A DNA stretch of 64,000 bases from CAYFPS01 sp964345075. Its GTDB lineage: Bacteria > CAIWAD01. This document shows positions 51,601 to 59,427 of the stretch, one piece after another (position 1 is the stretch's first letter; the number at the start of each line of letters is the position of its first letter). The DNA lies in assembly GCA_964345075.1 (NCBI GenBank), contig CAYFPS010000012.1, positions 1 through 64,000 of the forward strand. Direction: 5' to 3'. Below the pieces are notes generated by a model. It had not been told where the DNA came from, ran no database searches, and was given only the letters and a program-made list of their open reading frames with translations. A program made the position numbers and the translations under genes.

Positions 51601-52022
51601 CAGTCCGGAACATCCCAGCGACTGCCAATCCAGGCAGGATTCGATGGTTCATTGGCAATGACCGCGTAATTTCCCAGTCCGTCCGTGACCCAGATATTGA
51701 AATAGGGCCCATAAGGCGCGGTTGAATTCACATAGTCATCAAGTCGATCAATATGCAGGGTCGCAATCTGGTCAACGCGGGCACCGTTGATCATGTTCGT
51801 TCCAAGGGCCGCCTTTTGCCCGGATTCAGTGATGAAGAACTCGATGGAATCTGTCACCAGATCGTCATTGTCTTGAATCACAGGTGGATTATATGGCGCA
51901 GCAGAAGCGTTGCGAATGGTAAAAACATCCCAGCCATAATCCGGGACTGGGGCTTGCGCCATGACGCTGCCCACGGAACAGAGGGATGCAAGCAGCAAAG
52001 CACTCGATTTCTTCCAATTCAT
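45642..52022 (-). CDS. Giant secreted beta-helix protein with cohesin-, dockerin- and T9SS-like sorting modules
   Basis: The 2126-aa protein starts at ATG 52022 (GGAG upstream) with signal peptide MNWKKSSALLLASLCSVGSVMAQ. Residues about 240-1475 are right-handed beta-helix repeats, pectate-lyase-like, with reused blocks such as QEAIDAANSGDTI and SNVTISDNCLDNI. A cohesin-like domain follows (about 1495-1620), then an Ig-like segment (1645-1740), an FN3-like one (HDGYKVYRALRAGYPYPGAG, 1760-1845) and a dockerin-like pair (FVFSPDLAELSTSYG...DARINFEDLIIFAMNYG, 1845-1915). The last 80 residues are a FlgD-like sorting domain (NFPNPFNPATQIRFALP, LDASGLASGVYFYRME, LKKMVVLK). It is probably displayed on the surface and may bind or cut polysaccharide; no catalytic residues are identified. 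Seven octamers lie inside. The frame runs upstream to 52163 without a signal peptide. Confidence 0.88.
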   Translation of the reverse strand: MNWKKSSALLLASLCSVGSVMAQAPVPDYGWDVFTIRNASAAPYNPPVIQDNDDLVTDSIEFFITESGQKAALGTNMINGARVDQIATLHIDRLDDYVNSTAPYGPYFNIWVTDGLGNYAVIANEPSNPAWIGSRWDVPDWTFLSTKVAKVYETPGWNDYTSWVHNLVGVNGALTFADVAALTIAPPPAAYITNPANAVGSGAPDDINENTAYGYNWIFGDTANNYVSGNGYIVDNYYATTSYAVHNVTQDLYYSTVHAAVAGAVENDLITVANGVYPFTSTLNIPVGITIDGESEEGVIFAVDCGAGYGIHPSVGGITLRDFTLSIPETSTQSGFIVHASGTPSVQDGLTVENVTIQGSGAAAQRRAGLDVHGYDNVSLSNVSSNDATWGNGIQITGCSDVTVENCSTSNNAWGSLAIYCSQYLVPTRASSDVTINGDNCVFGESNVFIENEFGLTCSGITVTGYEYEMRNTTFRTGAENFIFLKDTWADCAALAAAFVGYEDATTVNEIATGNFIVDAALSLTIQAAIDAANSGDTIEVDAGSYDENVILNKALTLNGANANAACDARVAESVIAPASGLPVSITADGVSLNGFEVTAPGYQYGIILSGTSDVAVIHNNVHDINSSATPVITNTYGIYYSVPNVDANSNVTISDNCLDNIASSSLTGNSCAAIGVLQSTSTGTLSNLTIAGNTITDVAVNTGAWPTGKIAYGMILNTGSANYLTTTGKIVDAIIEDNVIDGLSGFISTAIGLEGNTENAFISGNTIANLYGAKTADRAGGGYDLNGLKFESNRYVGTVTVENNSIDRSTFNHNGTMDRGYAVANYVPVGDAYAGGTTAAADVTCTWFGSADITAIADAEDLTGSILNKIGAETAFVPFLIDSDIANPTCTGGLVAHNTTQGTDYATIQEAIDAANSGDTITLDAVTFEPVSQVQVNKSISLIGAGSANTTIDVGGFNAWGIYVSASDVTLQGFTLLGDSVANEQYGLHANPGISNLTYTDITATGTKRTAIDLNGVDGAVLTDIVANDATSGFGFAISSSRNVTVTNLSCTGNAWGAVGVFPANTPYQLPGLEEPTAITFAGTLSLDGGAGAISVQDGALASGGTWKGTISTNPADNADVTVPATFSHVVHSTRIDGLVMHNATTQATAYTMAPTMEAWEPVGTFSGTYIQDIVNGDLEVIPGLRVEAAVNGAAGGEDINIAAGTYTLLAQSLLDVDVNLLGAGSDLTFLEAGYNTGTSAYSETSALLHVAAGVTAEIRDMSISGAGFTVNQAIQSRGDSLTVADCVISNVSSSAGSFDGRGIVFLTGGGLVDGCTLSDIHRIGVHIRGAVVSPAPVVLVDGLTYTGKGDGDWLDYGVEFGGGGQGEVRNSMITACTGVASTDGSTSGGILVTDYYGTFTIAEINDCTLTANTTGVVVGYAAADISDVTIRGCSIYGNTEFGVTSTGVEVDALSNWWGAASGPYHPTTNALGAGNEVSDNVLFDPWLAGEFEITQTASETLISVADGAQYTDETVVTYSIAPVIPGATPWRQVTVWVAWDGAFVTPTSLSSLFSHADGVFFDYDLGANPMEVSVSILGGLTEGQLADTDLFTVTFDGIDEPASPFTTDLAISSAVVRSLVNVTIPSATDDALSLTVDGTAPAAITDAWLGDSCVNSDIAGTITPIDNVELYNVEYQILPGGSWAEALPANLEGASLAPQNYTVDVSGLSDGDYTLQFRVNDEVGYIGAVAEYSFHLDTVAPTAASALDADPGHEFVDLAWEHGSGHDGYKVYRALRAGYPYPGAGETTANVYGTDTFTLVADLAANVNVYVDAVAERGIYDYAVVAYDCVNDDAAAAIGAATNYFLGDWADHNGFVFSPDLAELSTSYGADAGEAGFDAEHDVAPTSDYSSYGLPEPDARINFEDLIIFAMNYGPAGPALPMDSHGNQPGDTIELVQGEDHHELLLPALVKGVSVRIACEAALQSVISAQPAFFYHDGEAWVVDVVALGGTIPANSRVELVFAGEAAQPVILDADARDAWNSTIELSIENSLSAELPLAFELGQNFPNPFNPATQIRFALPEDASVRLVLFNSLGQQVRTVLDASLEAGYHEVRLDASGLASGVYFYRMEAGNFTDLKKMVVLK

Positions 52023-52165
52023 AACCGTGTCTCCGTTTTCGCGGGCGTTTTGCGCCACGCGGGGCGGAGGCAGCGAAGCGGTGAGAAAGCCTTGCGCTTG
52101 CGCGAACAGGACTGTATTCTTCTGACCGATTCGCTCACCTCCGCGTGAGCGTGTTTTCATCACTA

Positions 52166-52197
52166 GGGCCGGGGAACCGTGCGGGGTGCCCCGGCCC
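52166..52197. terminator. Strong intergenic hairpin
   Basis: GGGCCGGGG and CCCCGGCCC form a 9-bp stem with a 14-nt loop, 12 bp past the stop of the gene at 52209. The T tract (CTTTTTG) follows it on the plus strand, opposite to the genes, so on the minus strand it may only slow or trim RNA. Confidence 0.55.
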
Positions 52198-52208
52198 GCT
52201 TTTTGAGA

Positions 52209-55200
52209 CTACTTCAGCAGGACCATCTTCTTCTGCGCCGTAAAGCCTTCGGCCTCCAGGCGATAGAGATAGACACCACTTGCCAGGCCGCTGGCATCAA
52301 GGGTCACCTGATGCTGACCGGCACTGCGATTACCTTCATCCAGCACGCGAACCACCTGACCCAGCGCGTTGTAAAGCGTCAGGCGCATGGCGCCATCGGC
52401 AGCCAGGCTGTAGTTGATGGTTGTGGTCGGATTGAAGGGGTTGGGATGGTTCTGGGCCAGATTGAAGGTGGCAGGCTGCACGCCTTCGCCCAGATCCGTG
52501 CTCTCGAGCATGATCGATTCGTTCAGCTCATTACGGCCATCAACCGTGTCCAGCATGGGCTGGGCATTGTCGGCGAAATGAATCTCAACAACCGTGTCTT
52601 CGCCCAGCAGCTCGGCCAGACCCACAACATCAACCACAAAGCCATCAGCGGTGGCGTAGCTCATGGCCATGCCCTCGGTGCTCGTCACAAAAAGCGGTTG
52701 TGTATCACAGAGGATGCTGGCCGTGTAACCCAGCAGCTCGCCGTCCAGCAGCAGGCTCCAGACCGTACCGGCACCGGCAAGTTCCACACCGGAAGCCACA
52801 TTGACTTCCTGGTCCTTGGCCAGTTCCTGATTGAAGACATTCAGCAGCGGGCTGTCGGTGCAACCACCACGGAAGTTCATGGCAAGAACGATCAGGTCTT
52901 CGAAGTTGATCGTGCCATCGGGGCCGGGCAGGCCGAAGCGGCTGTAGTCACTGGTCGGGGCCATGTCCATTTCTTCATTGGCCGCGGCACTTGCATCACC
53001 GTAGGCCAGACCAAGGAAGTTCAGGTCGGGCATGCAGACAAAGCCGTCATAAGGCTCGCTGTAGCCATCACCATCCGCCCAGTCACCCAAGAAGTAGTTG
53101 GTAGCGCTGACCACGTCCGTCGCGGCGGGCGTATTGTCTTCGGCACAGTCGGCGGCAACCAGCACGTAGTCATAGACGCCACGCGCGGCGTAGCTATCGC
53201 TACCGAAGTCATCCGTGTAGCTTGTATCACCGGCATCAATCGCGTCGTCAATCAGCGTGAAGTCGGCAGGGAAAGCACCCACGGCCGTCAGGCCACCGGC
53301 ATAGGGATAGCCGTCACGCTTGTGGCGATAGAGCTTGTAACCGTCATGATCGGAAGCAGCCGTCCAGCTAAGGGTCACGGCGTGGAAGGCCGGCATGGCA
53401 GCCAGATCCGTGGCCGCAACCGGAGCTTCAATGTCCAGATGGAAGGAGTAGGCCGTGTTCATGTAGCTGTAACCCACGGCGTCATGAGCCTGGAACTGCA
53501 CGGTGTGATCGCCCGTGGCAAGACCCGTGGTGGGAACAGTAAAGCTCGCGCTTCCGCTCAGGCCGGAAAGCGTCGTGATCTCCACCCAGCTGCCACCATC
53601 GATGCGATAATCCACGCTGCCCAGATCCACGTTGTCACTAAAGGTCAGGCTCATGTCGAAATCGCCATTCACGCAGAAGGGCGCGGCAGTCGTTGCGCTG
53701 ACAGCGGGAACTTCGTCGTCAACCGTGATGCTGACGCCATCACCGATTTCAGCATAAATCGTTGCATTGGCGGGGTCGCGCATTACAATCTGTGATACAC
53801 TGACAGCACCATCCACATTGGGCGTGCCATCACTGATGCCATCAAAGCCAACACTGAAGATGTCGCCATTGTAGGTGAGGCCATCGGTCACACCCAGCAC
53901 CGTCAGGGTGATTTCCATGGGATTGGCGTCGGTGTCGGCGATGAAATAGCTGTTGGCCGGGAAGTAGATCTGTGTCACATCCGTGGGCGCAAGCACACTG
54001 GCATCGTAGTTCACAAAGAAGGTCACACTGCGGAAGGCTTCAGCGCCGCCAGCGAGATCGAAGGTGACGGTGGCCTCATCGCGATAGGGCGCGCCATCAT
54101 TTTCGGCGATGTGAGTAAAGTCTGTCGTCAGACCAAGGCTCCAGGGATTGCCGTAAGACAGGGCCGTGGCACATTCACCACCGATCTCAGGATAGTGGGT
54201 TCCACTGTCGTAGACAAAGCCACCACTGCTGTGCTGGGTTGCCGCCAGCCACCAGCAGGCCTGATTGATGTTGGCCTGATCCATTCCGGTCTCGCCCATT
54301 GCCATGACCGCATAAGCAGTATCCTGCCAATCGGCATAGCCGCTAGCCATCCCGTACTCGTCACTGAAGCCGCCATCATCGTACTGGCAATCCAGCAGGA
54401 GCGTCTCGAGCTGGGCAAGTTCGGTCGTGTATCCGCCAACGGCGTCAAATCCGAGAATCAAACCTGACACACCAAGCGAATACCACCAGAAGGCGCGGTC
54501 GCCATAATTGGGATCAAAGCCCTGATTGTATCCGTCAGGATCAAACAGGCCCGGGCTTCCATTAAAGGAGTCTTGCCACATCACGTCTGCACAAGCTGCA
54601 GCGTCAGCAGCATAGCCATTGCCAGGGGCCACTGTTTCGAGCTCTGTCAAGGCAATACACCACTTGGAAATGTCCCAGGGAATGATACCGTTGGGATAAT
54701 TCTGTGTTACACCTCGTACATCACGCAAATACTCAGCAAATCCAGTAGCTGTCCCATCACCATAATTGGCTAGACGATACGCCCAGATAGCTTCCGCTGC
54801 AGCATGGTAGACGGAAGGATCAGCCACACCATCCAGGGCCGCAAACTTGACAAGGAAGGTGATATCGTCACCGGAGCGGACAATCGACGGCCCGTGACTG
54901 ACAATATTGTCGGCTGCATCCTGCATGGCCGTATACCAGCTGGCGGTGGGTGTCTTCAGATAATTGTGATACAGACCAAGTGCGGTCACACCATAAAGGT
55001 TCGGCGGGCTTGCGGACGTACTGGTGTAGGAAAAGTTCGTCGTTGACCAGGGCCAACCGCCATCATCCGGATCATCATCGGGATCACCGTTTCCGGCATT
55101 GTCCTCTGTCATGTCCGCCTGCATCATCACCAGATAGTCGGCAGCAGCGGCACCGGCGGCTCCAAAATCACCAAAGTCTCCAAAAGCAGTAATCGCGGGC

Positions 55201-55334
55201 ATGTTCATGCCCTTGGCTGCCTGCTCTGCCGGCATATCCACACCAATTGGCGCTGCCGGATGCATGGCACTGGCAATGGCGCTCATGGCCAAAAGCAGTG
55301 ACAGTCGCGTGATCAGGTTGCGTGTTTTCATCAT
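52209..55334 (-). CDS. Secreted multidomain protein: alpha/alpha toroid, cohesin-like, Ig, dockerin-like and sorting domains
   Basis: The 1041-aa protein has a signal peptide (ITRLSLLLAMSAIASA) and a GGGAG ribosome site. Residues about 110-410 are helical-hairpin repeats of prenyltransferase/squalene-cyclase toroid type (YGVTALGLYHNYL, ISKWCIALTELE, QYDDGGFSDEYG, WWLAATQHSSGGFVYDSG). A cohesin-like domain follows (405-515), then Ig-like (530-630), FN3-like (LSWTAASDHDGYKLYRHKRDGYPYAGG, 640-745) and dockerin-like (NYFLGDWADGDG...GTINFEDLIVLAMNF, 745-825). The end is a FlgD-like sorting domain (NHPNPFNPTTTINYSL, LDASGLASGVYLYRLEAEGF). It shares its C-terminal half with the 2126-aa protein. Four octamers lie inside (52701, 53223, 53792, 54966). 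The toroid may bind glycans, by inference. Confidence 0.87.
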   Translation of the reverse strand: MMKTRNLITRLSLLLAMSAIASAMHPAAPIGVDMPAEQAAKGMNMPAITAFGDFGDFGAAGAAAADYLVMMQADMTEDNAGNGDPDDDPDDGGWPWSTTNFSYTSTSASPPNLYGVTALGLYHNYLKTPTASWYTAMQDAADNIVSHGPSIVRSGDDITFLVKFAALDGVADPSVYHAAAEAIWAYRLANYGDGTATGFAEYLRDVRGVTQNYPNGIIPWDISKWCIALTELETVAPGNGYAADAAACADVMWQDSFNGSPGLFDPDGYNQGFDPNYGDRAFWWYSLGVSGLILGFDAVGGYTTELAQLETLLLDCQYDDGGFSDEYGMASGYADWQDTAYAVMAMGETGMDQANINQACWWLAATQHSSGGFVYDSGTHYPEIGGECATALSYGNPWSLGLTTDFTHIAENDGAPYRDEATVTFDLAGGAEAFRSVTFFVNYDASVLAPTDVTQIYFPANSYFIADTDANPMEITLTVLGVTDGLTYNGDIFSVGFDGISDGTPNVDGAVSVSQIVMRDPANATIYAEIGDGVSITVDDEVPAVSATTAAPFCVNGDFDMSLTFSDNVDLGSVDYRIDGGSWVEITTLSGLSGSASFTVPTTGLATGDHTVQFQAHDAVGYSYMNTAYSFHLDIEAPVAATDLAAMPAFHAVTLSWTAASDHDGYKLYRHKRDGYPYAGGLTAVGAFPADFTLIDDAIDAGDTSYTDDFGSDSYAARGVYDYVLVAADCAEDNTPAATDVVSATNYFLGDWADGDGYSEPYDGFVCMPDLNFLGLAYGDASAAANEEMDMAPTSDYSRFGLPGPDGTINFEDLIVLAMNFRGGCTDSPLLNVFNQELAKDQEVNVASGVELAGAGTVWSLLLDGELLGYTASILCDTQPLFVTSTEGMAMSYATADGFVVDVVGLAELLGEDTVVEIHFADNAQPMLDTVDGRNELNESIMLESTDLGEGVQPATFNLAQNHPNPFNPTTTINYSLAADGAMRLTLYNALGQVVRVLDEGNRSAGQHQVTLDASGLASGVYLYRLEAEGFTAQKKMVLLK

Positions 55335-55396
55335 GAGTCTCCCAAGGGTTTTGCCTCTGTAGCCGTGCGGGGCCCAGCAGGCTGTTCACAGCAGTT

Positions 55397-56923
55397 CTAG
55401 TTTTCCGGTTGTGACACAGGGCGTGATACAACACGTCGCGTGCCATCTATGCGGACACCCACTTCCAGGCTTGTCTGCAGCGAGTCTGCATCCATGGCGG
55501 TGGGGCCGAATTGTCCGTAATTCATGGCGAAGATCATCAGATCCTCGAAGCCAATGGCGTTGTCGGTAAGGGGAATGCCCTCGCGGCTGGCATCGTCCGT
55601 AGGACCGATATCGAGAATGGGGTTGTACGCGACATGACCTTCAGTCGTGTAGTAGGCCATGGACAGGCGAATCAGATCACGGGCGAAGACGCGTCCATCA
55701 ACCGGCTCGTAGACATCACCAAGGATGTAGTTCGCACTGCGATCCCTGGCCGCTTCATCACCGGGGCCCACGTTACCCGCGTGATCCACGGCAAAGGCTG
55801 CATAGCGGTATACATCACGGGGCAGAATCAAATCCTGCGCGCTCTCCAGCGCCCCATCATAAACAAGGGTAAAGCCTGCCGCCATGGCTTCAGCCTCGCT
55901 TGAAGGGTAGGCGTCCATCTCGACCTGATCATCGTACTCGGGATAAGCCGCCCGACTGTCTTCCCAATGACTACGCCAGATGCGGACACGGTCAAAGTCC
56001 GGAGCGGTAGGGTTGCGCCAACTCAGGTTTACCCGCTCATGCCGGCTCTCCGCATCGAATTGTGTCACATGGTAAACGGGGGCCTGTGTGTCCAGCGTGA
56101 TCGCATCCTGCAGGCTTGTGCGATTGCCATACTGATCGCGCAAATGCAGATAGACTGTTTTGAGACCATCACCCGTAGAAAGGATAAACTCTGTGTCAAA
56201 GGGGGAAGGCAGCCATGCTGGATCTGTATTTGGAATCAGAAGGGAGCTCTCATTCACTTGCCAGGAGAGCAGACTGCCATCCCCTTCGACTGTATTCAAC
56301 TGAATCAGTTCCTGCGCCGTCCAGTCTTCATTTCCCAGCGGATTGAAGGCTGCCAGACTCATCTGATAGGCTTCCGGCGCGGTCACATCGATCGTGAGTC
56401 CGGCAGCAGTCCCGACGGATGCATCGATCGGTTGATTGCTGCCATCACGAAGATCAATAGAGGCAATGCTGATTTCGGCCAGTCCGCCCGCCAGATCCAG
56501 TGCATGAAAACGCTGTTTGAAAAGCAGGGCCCCATCAGCTGGCTGCGTCGTCTCCTCAAGCCCGAGCAGAACGCCCGTAACCGTCAGACTTCCGGCACTG
56601 CCAAAAAAGTTGAAGTAGGCGTTCCCCTGCCCATCAAAGGCGTCACCCTCTGTTGGATCCCCGACGGCTTCCAGGCGACTGGCATCCCAGCCGAGCTCAA
56701 GGTTCCACAACTGCATGGCAGTGGGTGTGGCAGATTGCTGGTGAATGCGCAGTTCTACTTCGACTTCGTTGGCGCCAGTTTCCCAGACGCTCCAGAGTCC
56801 TAATGTCTGATCCGGACCGGCAGACACGGCGTATTCCTGCGCCGCCAGCGTGCCAGCAAGCAAGCTTCCAGCCAGGACACAAAAGGAGCGCCAGGTGTTT
56901 GTATTACCGATTGCAAGGTTCAT
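55397..56923 (-). CDS. Secreted cohesin-like/dockerin-like protein lacking the sorting domain
   Basis: The 508-aa protein has a signal peptide (WRSFCVLAGSLLAGTLAAQ). A cohesin-like domain at about 30-180 contains VEVELRIHQQSATPTAMQLWNLELGWDASRLEAVGDPTEGDAF. Ig-like and FN3-like modules follow (VYHVTQFDAESRHERVNLSWRNPTAPDFDRVRIWRS). A dockerin-like segment at about 400-480 has NYILGDVYEPVDGRVFARDLIRLSMAYY...AIGFEDLMIFAMNYGQFGP. It ends without the NPFNP/GLASGVY domain of its two neighbours, so it may be held by protein-protein contacts, which fits a dockerin role. Its stop lies 62 bp before the next gene start. It carries both GTGACACA (55411) and GTGATACA (55423) near its 3' end. Confidence 0.82.
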   Translation of the reverse strand: MNLAIGNTNTWRSFCVLAGSLLAGTLAAQEYAVSAGPDQTLGLWSVWETGANEVEVELRIHQQSATPTAMQLWNLELGWDASRLEAVGDPTEGDAFDGQGNAYFNFFGSAGSLTVTGVLLGLEETTQPADGALLFKQRFHALDLAGGLAEISIASIDLRDGSNQPIDASVGTAAGLTIDVTAPEAYQMSLAAFNPLGNEDWTAQELIQLNTVEGDGSLLSWQVNESSLLIPNTDPAWLPSPFDTEFILSTGDGLKTVYLHLRDQYGNRTSLQDAITLDTQAPVYHVTQFDAESRHERVNLSWRNPTAPDFDRVRIWRSHWEDSRAAYPEYDDQVEMDAYPSSEAEAMAAGFTLVYDGALESAQDLILPRDVYRYAAFAVDHAGNVGPGDEAARDRSANYILGDVYEPVDGRVFARDLIRLSMAYYTTEGHVAYNPILDIGPTDDASREGIPLTDNAIGFEDLMIFAMNYGQFGPTAMDADSLQTSLEVGVRIDGTRRVVSRPVSQPEN

Positions 56924-56942
56924 ATCTCGAACTCCACTTTCA

Positions 56943-57626
56943 TCAGTACTCGGCTCTCACGCGATAAACGAAGCCAGGCTGTGTCACAGGTACGATCATG
57001 CTTGTGTCGGAAAGGGCTGCGGCTTGCGTCCAGAGATCTGATGATATCTGGCGCTGATAGATGTGATACACAGGATCCAGCGGCTGAGCGTTCCACTTCA
57101 ACTCGAGCAGGCCTGTATCACCGGTTCTGTTCAACTGCAGGTCAAGATTGGTGCAGGGGGCATCTATCGTGGCAGGATAAGCCAGCGAAGGCATGACAGA
57201 TGCGGTGTCATCATAAAGGACATGAACCGTCACCTGGATATCCTCAAACAGGGCAACGGGCACTTCCACAGGTAGACTGAAAAGCACGCCATCCTCTTCC
57301 ACATAAAGGCCCGGCCCCAGAATGGCGGCATTGACGATCAGCAGATTGTCCGTCAGGTCCGTCCAGAAGAAAGTCGGACCGGCGCTTGGGAAAAGGCTGC
57401 CTTGCTGAATCTGGTCTTCCCGCACGACAATGTCGGGCGACGAAAACTGCAAGCGCAGATCGTAGCTCTTAAGCCTTGAGCCAGTTTCCAGGTCAACCGA
57501 TACAGCCAGCGTGAGGGTCTCGCCTGGTGTGGCACATTCTGGAAGATCAAGGTGAATCAGGGATTGCGCATGCAGACAAGTGGCCAGCAGCGCAACAAGG
57601 ATTCCCGGCAGCGGATGACAAGGCAT
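56943..57626 (-). CDS. Secreted cohesin-like domain protein with FN3-like tail, paralog
   Basis: The 227-aa protein has a signal peptide (LPGILVALLATCLHAQ). The cohesin-like domain spans about 20-155: ECATPGETLTLAVSVDLETGSRLKSYDLRLQFSSPDIVVREDQIQQGSLF, then ILGPGLYVEEDGVLFSLPVEV. A short FN3-like tail follows (LLELKWNAQPLDPVYHIYQRQ, FVYRVRAEY). It has the same length and layout as the protein at 44882, so the pair brackets the three dockerin-like genes. It lies 19 bp upstream of the 55397 gene and is the first gene of this minus-strand run. Two octamers lie at 57063 and 57114. Confidence 0.78.
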   Translation of the reverse strand: MPCHPLPGILVALLATCLHAQSLIHLDLPECATPGETLTLAVSVDLETGSRLKSYDLRLQFSSPDIVVREDQIQQGSLFPSAGPTFFWTDLTDNLLIVNAAILGPGLYVEEDGVLFSLPVEVPVALFEDIQVTVHVLYDDTASVMPSLAYPATIDAPCTNLDLQLNRTGDTGLLELKWNAQPLDPVYHIYQRQISSDLWTQAAALSDTSMIVPVTQPGFVYRVRAEY

Positions 57627-58065
57627 AGAAGTTCCAGTTCAGGCTTAGAGTCCTGTCGCGCCAATATTCATGCGATTGATTGGCATCTATCCCTACCAGC
57701 CTCGGGGGGGGAAGCATAGGGAGGACGGCTGGAGGCAGTTCAGTGCAGCTAAAGCCGATACAAACTCCGTACCAATTACGGTGCAGTTCTGGCAACAGCT
57801 TGTTAATTCACGACTTAGCCTGTTTGACTTGGACACAAGCTATACATACGATTTGTTCAATTTCGGGCGGCAGGCTTGTTAAAGATTAGCTAGCTTCAAG
57901 CAATTGACTTTGAATATCCTGTTGTCCATCAAAACGTTAAAAGGTTGAATCTTCAATTCGAAGTGCCTTTATTGGCAGTGTACATTTCTCGAACAGCTTG
58001 AACAATGTATTAAGGTTAGTTGATATGTTTGAATCAACAAGCAGCGGAAATGGCGGAAGGCAATC
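57627..58065. other. AT-richer divergent intergenic region
   Basis: About 440 bp separate the divergent genes at 56943 and 58066. The part 57780-58060 is visibly lower in GC than its neighbours. It must contain promoters for both sides. TTGACT occurs at 57826 and 57903, but no TATAAT-like box stands at the right spacing, so I do not call a promoter. No RNA gene or repeat is seen. Confidence 0.6.
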
Positions 58066-59376
58066 ATGCAAGTACTGGTTTTTCTGCTTTACACAGGTAT
58101 TTCGAGCTTTTGCAGCGCAGCAACCCTAAATGTGCCAGAAGATGCAGCAACGCTGCAATTGGCCGTGGATATCAGCAGTCCAGGCGATACCATTCAGATT
58201 GCCTCAGGAATCTGGGAAGGTGCGGAGCTTGGCAGTCGCCAGCTCGTAATCATTGGAAGTGGACGAAACAGCTGCTTTTTGGAGCCCGCTGAAGCTCTTG
58301 GTCAAATTCTGACCGCCAATGGCTCAAACTCGCTTGTCATCAGAAACCTTTGCCTGAGAAATGCCCTGGCTGATCAGGTGGGACAGGCCGCGGGCGCAGG
58401 TTTTTATGCTCTCTCTTCCACAATCGATCTTGAGAATATTGCTCTCATCAATAATCAGGCTCTGTTTGGAGGAGCGCTGGCCCTGTTGAATTGTATCACA
58501 AGGATGGAGGCCTGTTCTCTACGCTACAACACCGCTGATGTGGGTGGTGCCATCTACATCGAGGGCGGCAGTCTTGACCTGACCAGCAGCTGGCTGGGAA
58601 ACAACATTGCAGGCGGGACGTCAATAGGCGGCGCCCTCTGCCTTGAGCAGGCAGATGGCCTTGTATCACAGACTGTCTTCATGCTGAATCAGGCGCAGAC
58701 GGGCGGCGCACTGGCGCTGCGCATGCTGGAGGGCGCTAGCGAAGTCACGCTGGAAGCCTGCAGCTTTTCGATGAACGCAGCCGAGCATGGTGCTGCTGTT
58801 TACGCTTTGAATGGCAATCCCGTGATCGAAGGGTGCATTCTGGCTGAATCCGTTGCCGGGGCCGGCATCACCTGCCAAAACGCTTTGCCGGACATCAGCT
58901 GTACGGTGATACACGGAAACGCTGGCGGGGATGACTTCTGCGGTAGTGAGGGTCCTGGAAACCTTCAGCAGAATCCGCTCTTTTGTGATCCTCAGCTGGA
59001 TCTTCGCCTGCAGGATGATTCTCCCTGCTGGACATCGCCCTGTGGCACGATCGGTGCAATGACAGAGAATTGCGATGGTGTCGATGTATCACCAGAGTAC
59101 GATCAGCCTGCAGGGGTCCAGCAACCGCATGCACGGCTTGACGGAACAAGTCTTCACCTGGAACTTGGCCGAATGCAGGAACTGCGGATTACGGTTTATG
59201 ATCTGCTTGGCAGACAATTGATGCATGGCACCTCGCCCGTGATCGCCGCCGGGAGGCAGCATCTTGATCTCAGACAGACGCTGCCTGACTGGGGTCTGTT
59301 GCCGGCGGGCTTTCTTCTGATGCATGTGGAAGGCGAAACATTCAACACTAGCTTCGGCTTTTCCCACCTGAAATAG
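58066..59376 (+). CDS. Secreted right-handed beta-helix protein with short sorting-like tail
   Basis: The 436-aa protein has a signal peptide (MQVLVFLLYTGISSFCSA). Residues about 20-330 form a parallel beta-helix of polymorphic-outer-membrane-protein style: TLQLAVDISSPGDTIQIASGIWEG, INNQALFGGALALLNC, YNTADVGGAIYIEGGSLDL, ending NPLFCDPQLDLRLQDDSPC, a common closing motif. The last 75 residues resemble the FlgD-like sorting fold (LRITVYDLLGRQLMHGTSPVIAAGRQHLDL, GLLPAGFLLMHVEG) but lack the NPFNP box. It is probably exported to the surface. AAGG lies before the ATG (weak). Four octamers (58492, 58662, 58906, 59085) crowd this 1.3-kb gene. Confidence 0.84.
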   Translation: MQVLVFLLYTGISSFCSAATLNVPEDAATLQLAVDISSPGDTIQIASGIWEGAELGSRQLVIIGSGRNSCFLEPAEALGQILTANGSNSLVIRNLCLRNALADQVGQAAGAGFYALSSTIDLENIALINNQALFGGALALLNCITRMEACSLRYNTADVGGAIYIEGGSLDLTSSWLGNNIAGGTSIGGALCLEQADGLVSQTVFMLNQAQTGGALALRMLEGASEVTLEACSFSMNAAEHGAAVYALNGNPVIEGCILAESVAGAGITCQNALPDISCTVIHGNAGGDDFCGSEGPGNLQQNPLFCDPQLDLRLQDDSPCWTSPCGTIGAMTENCDGVDVSPEYDQPAGVQQPHARLDGTSLHLELGRMQELRITVYDLLGRQLMHGTSPVIAAGRQHLDLRQTLPDWGLLPAGFLLMHVEGETFNTSFGFSHLK

Positions 59377-59377
59377 A

Positions 59378-59407
59378 ACGGGCGCTCCTCCATGGAAGAG
59401 CGCCCGT
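59378..59407. terminator. Shared hairpin between convergent genes
   Basis: ACGGGCGCTC and GAGCGCCCGT form a perfect 10-bp stem, with inner TC/GA pairing, just after the beta-helix gene stop and 20 bp past the end of the Cys-repeat gene on the other strand. T tracts are weak on both sides (TTCTATTTC on minus). It probably terminates both genes. Confidence 0.75.
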
Positions 59408-59427
59408 AGATTCAACCCTGCAGTTGT

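Noticed and set aside
46089..53795. Long plus-strand frames opposite the giant secreted genes (46089-47369, 49293-50870, 52179-53795)
   Set aside because: They are antisense shadows of repeat-rich genes with strong codon bias, lack signal or family motifs, and the minus-strand frames have clear domains.
57780..58060. Sigma-70-like promoter boxes near TTGACT
   Set aside because: No acceptable -10 box occurs at 16-18 bp, and promoter consensus in this lineage is unknown.
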